Below, piece by piece: positions 1-8,980 of a DNA stretch of 18,617 bases (positions within the stretch are counted from its first letter, which is position 1; every line of letters begins with the position of its first letter). This stretch comes from Dictyocoela muelleri (lineage: Eukaryota > Microsporidia), in NCBI GenBank assembly GCA_016256075.1, contig SDVU01000177.1, positions 1-18,617 on the forward strand, read 5' to 3'. Both the position numbers and the translations under genes were made by a program. The notes under the pieces are model-generated. The model did no database searches and was not told the origin of the DNA. It worked only from the letters and a program-made list of their open reading frames with translations.

Positions 1-39
1 TTTTATATTTTATTAAATTTTTACAATTTTATGTTTTTT

Positions 40-123
40 GGCATTTTTCCGGATAAAAAACAAAAAAAAAATCTGAAAAATGCCAAAGGCATTTTTCCGA
101 AATGCCGTTTTAGCAAATTTGCT
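40..123. repeat. Cluster of three short palindromes
   Basis: Three inverted repeats follow one another. GGCATTTTTCCGGAT (40-54) pairs with ATCTGAAAAATGCC (71-84). GGCATTT (88-94) pairs with AAATGCC (100-106) around a 5-base loop. AGCAAATTTGCT (112-123) is self-complementary. The string GGCATTTTTCCG occurs at both 40 and 88, so the cluster probably arose by local duplication. It lies just upstream of the integrase relic and may belong to that element. No function can be assigned. Confidence 0.6.
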
Positions 124-129
124 TGGACA

Positions 130-796
130 AAACCCTTAAAAGACAAGTAAGCGGAATCGGTAATTAGCGAGATAAATTCAATTATTTGTTTGTTCGGGCC
201 TCCTTATATTATACATACATATAATGGAAAGAAATTTAACAACATAAAGATGAAAGAATTGACTACTGAATTTATTATCAGATATGCTCGAGTTAGAGTA
301 AGATGTCCATGGATTCAAGGACAGGTCGAAAGATTGAATCAGACTCTGAAATTATTGATATCATCAAGCTTGATAAGCTTAAATTTTGGGTCATGTTGGT
401 CAAAAATAGTTGAAAAATTCACATTCATATATAATTCAGTCATGCACTCTGCAACACGCAGTACACCGATGAAATTGATGTTTGGAGAGGATATACACGA
501 TATAATATCAAATATTTATAATAACGAAGAATTAAACGCTTTAAATCAAGAAATAAATATGAATGAAGAAGGTGATGATGAGTATAAGTCTGTGATTGAA
601 GGCGTTTATAATGTATGGAATATTTCTGATGTTTAGCATTTAAACAGAGAATTTGCTCGTAAAAGAGCAAATTACTACACACAATTAGCAGCAAAAAAGA
701 TGGTATAGATAATGAGATGGTCGAATCATGAATCTTTGTTTAAATTAGGTGCTAAAGTATTGATACGAACGGTAACAGATAATAACACCAATACAA

Positions 797-851
<55 letters not shown>

Positions 852-1002
852 TTCAAGGTCATTAAGTGAGCACATAAACACCACGGTATATGTGATTGAT
901 GGAATTTTAGATAATAGTTTCGTTCGTATTTACAGAGAAGATGATAGATCATGCATAATTGATTCGATACATACAAGTATGCTTGGGATCATCTATGAAT
1001 AA
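130..1002 (+). mobile_element. Integrase-bearing element relic (KRBA2/Ginger or Ty3-like), 3' part only
   Basis: This is a fossil of a retroviral-type integrase. The core region at about 190-480 has FGPPYIIHTYNG, the block around the second catalytic Asp, then CPWIQGQVERLNQTLK, which holds the catalytic Glu, then YNSVMHSATRSTPMKLMFG, the usual end of the core. The tail at about 710-1000 looks like the small SH3-like C-terminal domain (KLGAKVLIRT, then VYVIDGILDNSFVRIYRED and IHTSMLGI). This layout is close to the KRBA2/SCAND3-like integrases common in microsporidia, which are related to Ginger transposons and Ty3 integrases. The N-terminal zinc finger and any other element genes are outside the window or lost. 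No terminal repeats were found. The copy is broken, with at least one or two breaks, and looks old. Confidence 0.75.
795..860 (+). repeat. AAGGTC hexanucleotide repeat, 11 units
   Basis: Eleven head-to-tail AAGGTC units, of which the tenth reads AAGTTC. The array lies inside the integrase tail relic and, in its frame, reads as alternating Arg-Ser, giving an RS-like tract between the two strands of the C-terminal domain. The near-perfect units suggest a younger expansion than the surrounding relic. Confidence 0.9.
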
Positions 1003-1099
1003 AAATTGATTTTCCGATTTTTTGTTTTTTATATAAAAATCATTTTTAATATAACCTAATGTTTGTATTATCAAAATAAAATTTTATTTTTTTCTAAAT

Positions 1100-1143
1100 T
1101 GTCACCCTCTCCACCCTGTCACTCTCTCCACCCCGTGACAATT
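1100..1143. repeat. GC-rich 18-bp tandem repeat with inverted ends
   Basis: A short C-rich island stands out in DNA that is otherwise mostly A and T. Read on the top strand it has two imperfect units of TGTCAC-C/T-CTCTCCACCC type, about 18 bp each, and the block is bounded by ATTGTCAC and GTGACAAT, an 8-bp inverted repeat. It sits exactly where the transposase fragment on the minus strand loses family resemblance, so it may mark a recombination or insertion junction. Confidence 0.6.
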
Positions 1144-1401
1144 ATTAATAGGAATTTTGGGTGTATTTATACGTTTGCATTTAAAAATGGACTTATTTGC
1201 TCGTCATGTATTTTTAAAAAAACGGAAAACATACTTATTAGAATACTCAAGATGTGCCTTAATTTTTATTATACCGTTACATCTTTCACATAGAATTTCA
1301 ACGTCGATTAATTTATTCTTTATTAGAAAATCAAAAGCATTTTGAATTGAGTGAAAAATTTTATCTGTTGTTTTAGTTGGTAAATTTTCGAAATTTATCA
1401 T
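1102..1401 (-). pseudogene. Merlin/ISXO2-like transposase, N-terminal fragment
   Basis: Read on the minus strand from an ATG at 1401, the protein begins with a helical segment (IFHSIQNAFDFLIKNKLID) and then a zinc-ribbon half, C38-x2-C41 (LCERCNGIIKIK), and KYVFRFFKN. The frame meets a TGA at 1204-1206. It then continues in the same frame with RANKSIFKCKRINTPKIPI, which fits the 'KSI...KIPI' stretch that follows the zinc ribbon in microsporidian ISXO2/IS1016-type (Merlin) DDE transposases. The TGA falls where the family usually has a zinc-binding Cys. The frame closes at 1102 inside the C-rich tandem repeat, and the DDE core is absent. The family call rests on remembered sequence patterns of microsporidian homologues. 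The upstream bases read ACCCCTT-ATG, the same C-run start signal as the host genes. Confidence 0.5.
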
Positions 1402-1425
1402 AAGGGGTAAATCGTTTTTTTTCTT

Positions 1426-1470
1426 AAGGCTGAAAAACCGAATACTAAAAGTGGTCGGTTTTACAGCCTT
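1426..1470. repeat. Strong hairpin upstream of the transposase fragment
   Basis: AAGGCTGAAAAACCGA (1426-1441) and TCGGTTTTACAGCCTT (1455-1470) are inverted with 15 of 16 bases pairing around a 13-base loop. It lies 24 bp beyond the start codon of the Merlin-like fragment, so it could be part of that element's terminal region. It is not found in the related empty-site repeat at 5885, so it is not part of that repeat. Confidence 0.65.
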
Positions 1471-1507
1471 GCTTCATTTTATTTATATTTTTTATAGGCT
1501 TTAACAT

Positions 1508-1736
1508 TGTTAGAGGATAACTCTAACATATTAATAATATTATAACATTTATAAAATTCCAAATTCATAAATTAATTATTTTTTTGCGAAATTTAATATA
1601 TTAAATATTTTAATATATCAAAATAAGCTATAAATAAGAAAGTAATTGTTTATGCATGTCTAACAAACAAACAATAAATTCTCTTTAAATTAATCTCTTT
1701 CTAAATCTTCTTTTGGGGACAACGAGCTTCCTCACA
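1508..1736 (+). repeat. 5' LTR of the Ty3/gypsy element
   Basis: Starts TGTTAGAG and ends CCTCACA, giving TG...CA ends. It matches the copy at 5182-5416 along its whole length, with scattered substitutions and small gaps. The first 21 bases form a hairpin (TGTTAGAG, 5-base loop, CTCTAACA). A second near-palindrome around TTAAATATTTTAA lies mid-LTR. GCTATAAATAAG is a plausible TATA-type promoter box. Confidence 0.95.
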
Positions 1737-1754
1737 ATGGCGTCGACGGCAGTA
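1737..1754 (+). other. Putative tRNA primer-binding site
   Basis: One base after the LTR comes TGGCGTCGACGGCAG. Read as the complement of a tRNA 3' end this gives CCA preceded by discriminator G and an acceptor strand CGTCGAC. Discriminator G fits tRNA-Ser best among the common primers, also Asp or Asn, and not initiator Met. The match to a host tRNA is untested. Confidence 0.55.
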
Positions 1755-4700
1755 TTAGTGAAAAATTAATACTTTAATTAGGAAAAAATTGGAATTTTAA
1801 ACATATATTCTGAAGATAGACGGAGAGCAGAGAAATGGCTCGCCACAATTAAATCATTAATAAATAAAATGAGTCCTGAAAGATTATACTTGTTGGCAAA
1901 GGATTCTTGTAAAGGGACAATGTTGCATTGGTTTTCGGCATTTGAGAACGATGAATTTAATAATCTTGAAGAATTGTTAATTTTTTCAAGCGCGAGTTTC
2001 TTAAAGATAATGAGGATAAAGACTTTATGGCATGAAAGTTAGTCGTAAATAGAACAGCTACTAAAAGATTGCTCGATTTTTCATACGAATAAAAAAACAG
2101 TATATAAAAACACAAGTGTTCCATTTTCTACTGTAAAGTTGTAATACAAAAATTGGACATCGTGTAACACTTATGAAACAATAGAACATTGCGAAAATTG
2201 GTCAGGAATTTTTAAAATATTAAGAGACAAACAAAACGACGACACTAGAAACTTCGTTTTAATAAATATGATAAAGATGATTATTCCTCTAATAAAAAAA
2301 TATGACATTGGAATGTATTGCTTCAGAAATTCCAGATAACTTTGAAATTACGGTAAAAGGTAAACAAGCATATAAAGCATTCTTAGATACAAGTGCAAAT
2401 GCTTCCTTCATATCTTTAAAGGTTGTAAAATACGAAGAATTATCTGTTACCAAAGAACCTAAAATTATTAGACAAGCAGTAGGTAAATTCGAGACCTTAG
2501 GTCATACTTTTTGGAATGTAAAAAATAGTGATAAAGGAGCTAAAATCAAATTTCATGTCGTAAAAAATTTAGATACTGAAATCATACTAGGTAGAGATTC
2601 TTTGAAAGCCTTGAATTTAAAAAGAGAATATAAAATATATGCAATAAAGGAATATAATGAAAAAGAAAGTGAAAATAAAAAAAACAATGTTAATGATTTT
2701 AATATAGGAGATGAAAAAACAATTTCTTATTTCAAAGATACAATAAAAATTCGGTGAAAAGTATAATGAAATTTTCTTTGGAGATGGAGATGTAAGGTGT
2801 CTAGATTTTGAACATTCGATAAAATTATTTGAAAATCATAAATAATTTAGCTGTCTGAGATATAAAAGATCTAAAGAAGACAAAATTATAATCGATGATA
2901 AAGTAAAAAATTTTTTGAATAAAGATTTAATTAAGGAATCTGAAGGTAGATATATTCCCCCTGTAGTTCTCTAAATAAAAGAAATGGCGAAATTCGATTT
3001 TGCATTTATTATAGGAGGCTAAATAAAATAACAGTCAAGAAAGAATTTACTATAACTTCAATAGAGGAAACATTAAATGAATTGGCTGGCGCTTCTATAT
3101 TTTTGACTTTGGATTTGAAATCCGGATACCATAAATTGAGAGTTAAATCAGAAGATAGACATAATACCACATTTATGACAAAAAAATGTGTCTTCAAATA
3201 GAAAAGATTACTTTTTGGGCTTATAAATGCGCCTTTTACGTTTCAAAAAGTCATGTCAAAGATATTCAAAGATAATCTATATAAAATCGTCCTAGTTTAT
3301 CTTGATGATGTTGTTATATTTTCAAAATCTGCAAAGGAACATTTAAAACATATTTAAATATATTTTCAAAGATTAAAAGTGTAGGATTTAAATTAAATAA
3401 ATAAAAGTGTCAGTTGGTTCAATCAAAAGTTAAATTTTTAGAATATGTAATTCATAATAATGAACTAGAAAGTCCTGAAGATCAAAAAAATAAAATTAAC
3501 AATTGAAAAATACAGAATAATAAGAAATATATAAGACAATTTACAGGATTCTGTACTTTTTTAAAAAATTTTATACCTAACTTTTCTTCAAAGATGCTGC
3601 CATTATATAATTGTTATAAATCGAATAAAATAGATCAAACTGTACATGATTCAATTAATTGTATGAAGAAATCCATTTCAAAGCCCTTAACACTGAAATT
3701 ACCCGATTTTGAAAAAAGTTTTATTCATACACGGATGCATCTAATTTCTCCTTGGGTGCAGTATTAACTCAAGATTACGAAGGTAAAGCTGTCCGATATT
3801 TTTTATAGTAAAAAATTTACACCAGCGAAAATTAATCATACTACCACAGAAAAAGAGAGCCATGCTATCATTTCGGCTATTAAAAATTATAAACAGTATC
3901 TAGCCAACAAATTCATAATTAAAACCGAACATCTGGCACTTTGTTGGTTAAATAAAAACAAAGAATTATCACAAAGATTGATTAGATAGAACTTATTTCT
4001 GCAAGATTTTAATTACGAAATAAATTATATTAAGGGTAAGCATAATATTTTAGCTGGTGATGAATCAAGATACGCGTTATCGTTAAAAGAACCGGAAGAA
4101 CAAATTTTATCTGATTCCGAAAAAATATCATCAATGGTCAAGCACATGAATAAACAGGACATTCATGTAAAGAAGTAACATATTTGCATGTTATAAATCG
4201 ATATTATTGGAAATATACATACAAAGATGTATGTAGTTTTATTGAAAATTGTTATACATGTAAAGAATATAAATCCTTTAATCCTAAATTTCAAAAATTT
4301 AGAGTAAATTTAAAAGAACCATTTAATAAAGTGCAGATCTATATTGTAGGTCCATTTCAAAAATCATCTACAGGAAATAAATTCATAGTGGTTTGCATTG
4401 ATATGAGTATTATGTGGGTTGAAGCAAAGGCAATTAAACAAAAGAATTCCAAAAATGTTGCTAATTTCATTATTAAAGAAATTATTTTACGTCACGAACT
4501 ACCAGAGTACATAATTTCTGATCAAGGAAAAGAATTTACGTGCGAATTGTAAAAAATATATGTAAAGTGTTTAATTCAAAAAAATCATTTGTTTCTTCAT
4601 ATAATCCCAAATCAAAAGTGCTGTTGAAAGAGTTAATCAATAATTAATTAAAAAGTAAGCAAAGCTTTGTAAGAACCACTGGAAATAATGGGATGAGTTC

Positions 4701-5165
4701 TTTCACTTTGCCATTTATGCATCTAGAATTTCATTTAGGACAAGTTCCAAAAAATCTCTATTTCAGTTGCTATATGGATATCAACCTAAAATATTTTGTT
4801 TAGAGAATGAAAATATCAAAAGCCAAGATAATGACATAGAAACAAATATTATGATGTTTTAAAGATTAAAATATGTTCGCCATACTCTAAATTAAGATGA
4901 AAAAAAAATTAAGAGAAAAGAATCAGAATTGTTAAAACCTGGTAAAAGCGTTGATGATTTAAAAATATGTGATATTGTGTTAAGAAAAATACCGAATATT
5001 TTAAGGAATAAAAAGCTTGATGTTTATTGGGAAGGACCATATGATGTTTTTGATATAGTTTATAAAGGTAATTACAAGATTTCTTTTGCCGGTGGTAAAT
5101 TTTTTTCTGTAAATCGAAAAGACTTACAAATGTTGTTTTATTCCGATGATTCAAGGATTTTGCCT

Positions 5166-5179
5166 GGAGGTGAGAAGAG
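5166..5179 (+). other. Polypurine tract
   Basis: GGAGGTGAGAAGAG, all purine except one T, lies two bases before the 3' LTR, the expected place for the plus-strand primer of an LTR element. Confidence 0.75.
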
Positions 5180-5181
5180 TA

Positions 5182-5416
5182 TGTTAGAGGATAACTCTAA
5201 CATATTAAGAATATCGTAACATTTATGAAATTCCAAATGCATAAATTAATTAATTTTTCTTTTTTGCGAATTTTGATATATTAAATATTTTAATATATCA
5301 AAACATGCTATAAATAAGAAGGTATTTTTTATGCATGTCTACCAAACCAAACAATAAATTCTCTTCAAATAAATCTCTTTCTAAATCTTATTTTGGGGAC
5401 AATGAGCTTCCTCACA
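5182..5416 (+). repeat. 3' LTR of the Ty3/gypsy element
   Basis: Same TG...CA boundaries, edge hairpin and TATA-like box as the 5' LTR. The mid-LTR palindrome is perfect here: GATATATTAAA and TTTAATATATC around three bases. The DNA right after the LTR (AAATGAATAT) continues the interrupted dispersed repeat. Confidence 0.95.
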
Positions 5417-5740
5417 AAATGAATATCAAAAATTAAAAATAGTTATGTCGACAAAACCATTTTTTACCTAAACGGACTCAGAATTAGACCCGCAAAAGGT
5501 AGTCAAAAAATGATAAAAAAAATATGTTTTTGAAATTATCTCGAAGTGATATTATCGGAAATCGAGTCTTTAGAAAAATAACCTTTTGCCATTTCTATTT
5601 TAAGAAAAGACCTTTTAAAAAAATAAATATATTTTCTGATTATAAACTAAATTGCTGCTATTTTTACGACAATATCATTTCAAAAACAAATTTTTTATTA
5701 TTTTTTGATTATCCTATTGGGGTCCAGTAGGGTAAATAAA
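5417..5740. mobile_element. MITE-like hairpin element within dispersed repeat, copy 1 (diverged)
   Basis: The left part carries AGAATTAGACCCGCAAAAGG and ATGTTTTTGAAATTATCTCG. The right part carries the reverse complement (CGACAATATCATTTCAAAAAC, TTGATTATCCTATTGGGGTCC), so inverted arms of about 75 bp at about 5478 and 5730 enclose about 100 bp. The preceding segment (AAATGAATAT ... TCGACAAAACCATTTTTTA) is shared with the second copy at 5903-5960. The left end of this repeat was split off by the LTR element and lies at 1474-1507. The only ORF in it is a chance frame. Confidence 0.7.
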
Positions 5741-5884
5741 AATAAAAAATCAATAGAATAACAATTTTTAGTTTTTTTAAAACAGATTTTTCTAACACTT
5801 AAGTATTCAATGTGATATAATTTCATTGTAGAAATGATATTCGGCGTCTTTTATTAATATTATATTATAATTTAATTAAGTATC

Positions 5885-6185
5885 ATTTTATTTATATTTT
5901 TTATAGACTTTAAAATGAATATAAAAAATAAAAATAATTATCTCGACAAAACTATTTTTTAACTCAACGGTACCCGAATTAGACCCTAAAAAGTTAATAA
6001 AAAAATGATAACGAAATATGTTTTAAAATGATATCGACGTGATATTTGCGAAAATCGTGTCTTTTTTTTGTTTCTAAAAAAAATTAAAGACACGATTTCT
6101 GTTAATATCACGCCGATATCATTTTAAAACATATTTTTTATCTTTTTTGTGATTATCTTTTTGGGGTCTAATTCTGTGTCATTTG
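5885..6185. mobile_element. MITE-like hairpin element within dispersed repeat, copy 2 (well-formed)
   Basis: GAATTAGACCC at 5976 pairs with GGGGTCTAATTC ending at 6174. The inverted arms are about 90 bp and nearly meet: ATATGTTTTAAAATGATATC on the left, GATATCATTTTAAAACATAT on the right, with GACACGATTT near the loop. The whole 199-bp unit can fold into one long hairpin. No coding capacity remains, so mobility would have depended on another element's transposase. The flanking segment 5885-5960 matches the repeat interrupted by the LTR element. Confidence 0.8.
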
Positions 6186-6339
6186 GGGGAATCAGTACCA
6201 AATTTTTTCTTTTCATTTGTATATATATCTTAATGATTTCTTTTTTGAAGAGATATTACTATTTGAAATGTATGAAATAATAATTTTATCTGGTTATAAT
6301 CTAGTTTGCAAATTATTGAATACAATAACTAAAAAATCG

Positions 6340-6558
6340 TTAAAAGGTAACCTTGTTTCTGCATATATGCTTACAATCTTCTGACATTTTTTGAAGTACT
6401 TTAGATAGTCTTTCACATTCATTTACGCTGTAAACTTTTAAAATACTTTGTGAAGAAAATTTTCCACAAAATTTGTTCTCTGGCACTAATTCAATATCTA
6501 ACAACGCTTCACGATATTTTTCAATCGAAATAAACAAATTTTTATGTCTACGACACAT
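6340..6558 (-). CDS. Doubtful small ORF, 72 aa
   Basis: I do not recognise this protein. It starts MCRRHKNLFISIEKYREALL and is rich in charged and hydrophobic residues in a pattern that could be helical, with five Cys, no signal peptide and no membrane segment. Its composition is more protein-like than the other small frames here, which are dominated by Ile, Phe, Tyr and Lys. Against it, the bases before the ATG are a T- or A-run without the C-run seen at the three real genes, and no neighbour gives context. It may be the remnant of a longer gene or a chance frame. Confidence 0.2.
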   Translation of the reverse strand: MCRRHKNLFISIEKYREALLDIELVPENKFCGKFSSQSILKVYSVNECERLSKVLQKMSEDCKHICRNKVTF

Positions 6559-7469
6559 TTTTTTTATTTTTTATTTTCTCCATTATTTATGCCGCCCTTA
6601 ATTTTCAAAAAATTTGTAGCCGAGATAATGGTGAAGCACTAAATACCAGTTAGGCTTAAACTTTTTTGTTCTATATTGAATTCTTAATCTCCTTTTTGTA
6701 CGATATTACAAATTTTTTATATTTTGAGATAAAGATAGAAGTTCTCAGAACATATGAAAATTAAAAGTTGTTTACTGACATATTTGTATAATCATTATAT
6801 TATTAAGATAATATATGCTCTTCACTTATCACTTAAAATAAAGTCACAAGAGCCACATAGATCAAATTAATGGTAAATGGTATATTCAGATCTATCAGGC
6901 ATAAGTATAAGAACACATTTACGTGTTCCGCGCCTATTAAATCAAATCCACACTGAGCAGGGCAGTCTTTTTATCATTTTTTTCTCTTAAAAAATTGAGA
7001 CTCGTCTATTTTAACAATCTTTGTTGTGACATCCTCATTTGAACCCCAGAGCTTTATTTAAGATTGTTATTAAAGTATAGTTTCATAAATATTACGTTCT
7101 TTGTGACATCAAATATATATAGCTTATATCAAGATCAACATATGCAAAAATAAACTTTTGGGATCATTTAATACCCCTAAAGTACAAGAACTTGATAACA
7201 TATTCAAGAACTTTTTTGTCTTCAAAAAACGAATCATACGATGCTTACCTCGATTTTAAGTATTTTCCGACATAACCAGACGTATTTTTTGAGATACTTT
7301 TTTCTTTTTATAAGATCCATTTATTCTTCACAAATACAAAGTCTCTAGTTTTTTAAGTCTGTTTGTGGCTTAATTCTGTAAAATCCCAGATTTGACCCCA
7401 AAAAACCACTGTTTAAATACTTTTTTTGTGAACTTGTCTGTCTTTATTCACTCGTCTGACAAAATATCT

Positions 7470-7556
7470 CCACCATCATCTGCCTCGGAGATTATATGTG
7501 TTCTTGAATTCTCATGTAATGGTGGAAAGTTATTTTTTGAAAAAATACATATAATC
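7470..7556. repeat. Interleaved inverted repeats (pseudoknot-like)
   Basis: CCACCAT (7470-7476) pairs with ATGGTGG (7519-7525), and GATTATATGT (7490-7499) pairs with ACATATAATC (7547-7556). The arms alternate in the order 1-2-1'-2', the arrangement of an H-type pseudoknot if transcribed. It abuts the inner end of SINE-like copy A. Confidence 0.45.
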
Positions 7557-7565
7557 ATAAAGCAC

Positions 7566-7695
7566 CCTATATTCTTAGAGTTATTAACCGCTTAATGACA
7601 TTCTTAAATTTTTATTAAGGAGTATGTCAGTGGGTGTCATCCCTGGACACTTAAATATTAAATTTAACAGTGTTAACCACTGAGCTATCTGGCAC
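7566..7695 (-). mobile_element. tRNA-headed SINE-like repeat, copy A (5' part only)
   Basis: On the minus strand it opens with GCCAGATAGCTCAGTGG, an almost perfect tRNA 5' end and A box (A box at 7677-7687), followed by GTTAACAC. The B-box region reads GGGATGACACCC, a decayed T arm. The next segment (ATGTCATTAAGCGGTTAATAAC, broken here as in the family) matches copies B and D. Similarity stops near 7566, so only about the first 130 bp remain. Confidence 0.7.
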
Positions 7696-8009
7696 AATAT
7701 AAATTACAAATTAAAAATATATCTGCAAAAAACCTTATAAATTTCGATCCGTCTAAACCTTAATTTAGATTTTTTTTCAACAAAACTTTTTACAAACAAT
7801 ATTATTTGAAAAAAAAGGCTCAAAAAATCGAAATAGATCAAAATTTTTTAAAAAGCATCATATCATTCTCAAATATAGTAATCTAAAAATACACATTTTT
7901 CATCACTTAATCACACAAGCTGGTAAAATTATCCATTACGACTGATGCCTTGCAGTAAATAATATTTGATCTGTTACATTCATTAATAGAAATATATCAG
8001 TTTGTATGA
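7696..8009. other. Intergenic stretch, nothing recognised
   Basis: About 310 bp of AT-rich DNA between SINE-like copy A and the foldback element. I see no ORF, RNA gene or clear repeat. Confidence 0.5.
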
Positions 8010-8860
8010 AATATTATGCCCGCGCCAAGCGCGCGACATATGCGCTTGAAGCGACATTTTTATTTTTTATTAAAAATGTCACCAGGAGGATTCGAACCCA
8101 GTATCTCAAACAAAATCAATATTCTTCAAATACTTACACTAAAAAAAACTACAAATAAAAATTTTTAATATAATTAAATATTTATATATAGTTTTATAAA
8201 AAATAAAAAAAAATTAAATTTAGTCTCAAATTTTTACATGAAAAATTAAAAGATTGAGGCTAGATTCGTGTTATGTTAAGAGTTTATCTTAGATAACTGT
8301 TTATTAAGTTAAATACATTTAAGAATAAAAAAATATGTATTAAAGATATTATTACTATAACAAATGTAATTTTTATCTTGAAAAAAAAATTGATTGATAT
8401 TTTATTAAAAGTTATTTTTAATTTCTTTTATAAAATTTAAAATTTTATTATATTTAATTAAATTACTGGCGGGAAATTTAATACCACCAGATGATTTCGT
8501 CCAAATTTTGAGATCTATGATATACAAAAAATATATAATCGATATGAAATAATTATTGAATATTTTTAATTAAATAAGAAATAATTTTTTAATATTGTTG
8601 TTTTTTTTCTTTTTATTTAAAAATATTCAATATTTATTTTTTTATTGATTATAAATTTTTATTATTTTTATAAAACTATTTATAAATATTTAATTATATT
8701 AAAAAATATAATTGAGTTTTCATAGTGTAGGTATTTTAAGAATATTGATTTGGATTGAGATACTGGGTCGAATTCTCCTTTTGACATTTTTAATAAAAAA
8801 TAAAAATGTCGCTTCAAGCGCATATGTCGCACGCTTGGCGGGGACATATTATGTTCAGTA
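8010..8860. mobile_element. Foldback-type element with arms of about 190 bp
   Basis: The left arm (about 8010-8205) and right arm (about 8665-8860) are inverted copies. Shared blocks include GCGACATATGCGCTTGAAGC, the string GACATTTTTAATAAAAAATA, GAGATACTGGG, AATATTGATTT and TAAATATTTAATTATATT. Each arm also holds its own hairpin (GACATTTTTA...TAAAAATGTC), and the GC-rich outer tips (CGCCAAGCGCGCGAC) stand out. On the minus strand of the left arm, GGGTTCGAATCC is a perfect pol III B box. The right arm has a changed version on the plus strand. The middle (about 8206-8664) is AT-rich with no gene and has a small hairpin CTGGCGG/CCACCAG at 8466-8490. It could be a foldback transposon, or two insertions of one repeat facing each other. 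Confidence 0.65.
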
Positions 8861-8980
8861 CTTCAGTTACTCTATTTTAGTTACCAAATGTTAAATAATT
8901 TTCATTTATTTTTAAAGGGTTATATTAAAACAACGAATAAATAAAAAAAGATTTTAAATTTTGAATAAAGTTTAATATTT

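Larger units (their letters stand above)
1508..5416 (+). mobile_element. Ty3/gypsy (Metaviridae) LTR retrotransposon, degenerate
   Basis: The order of parts is LTR, primer site, gag, protease, reverse transcriptase, RNase H, integrase, purine tract, LTR, which is the Ty3/gypsy order. The gag-like region lies at about 1780-2000. The protease, with a DTSA active-site motif, lies at about 2300-2640. Reverse transcriptase (LDLKSGYHKLRV, YLDDVVIFSK) lies at about 2850-3500. RNase H lies at about 3650-4080. Integrase, with an HHCC-type zinc region (CSFIENCYTCKEYK) and a core, lies at about 4180-4800, and its tail at about 4930-5150. At 3.9 kb it is short for the family. Coding parts are broken many times, probably more than ten, and the LTRs agree at roughly 90 percent by eye, so it is an old, dead copy. 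It sits in a dispersed repeat whose empty version lies at 5885-5940. A likely 4-bp target duplication is AAAT on the right and ACAT on the left. Confidence 0.95.
6186..7565. other. AT-rich stretch with no confident gene
   Basis: About 1.4 kb with no recognised gene. It holds one doubtful minus-strand ORF (6340-6558), a small palindrome GAACAC/GTGTTC at 6912-6929, and an interleaved pair of inverted repeats at 7470-7556. The plus ORF at 7392-7595 runs through these repeats and into a SINE-like copy on the other strand, and is not credible as a gene. Part of this stretch may be decayed mobile DNA. The block GACCCCAAAAAA near 7394 recalls the MITE end but does not extend. Confidence 0.5.

Noticed and set aside
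5524-5730. Plus-strand ORF of 68 aa
   Set aside because: It is the inside of MITE copy 1 and is not kept in copy 2.
7667-7695. A functional tRNA gene on the minus strand
   Set aside because: The A box is excellent but the T arm is decayed and the acceptor stem does not pair; the same head recurs in seven repeat copies.
8060-8160. A functional tRNA gene (perfect B box on the minus strand)
   Set aside because: T and acceptor stems do not pair and the segment is duplicated in the inverted arm.
8712-8894. Plus-strand ORF of 60 aa
   Set aside because: Runs through the right arm of the foldback element; its mirror in the left arm does not preserve the frame.
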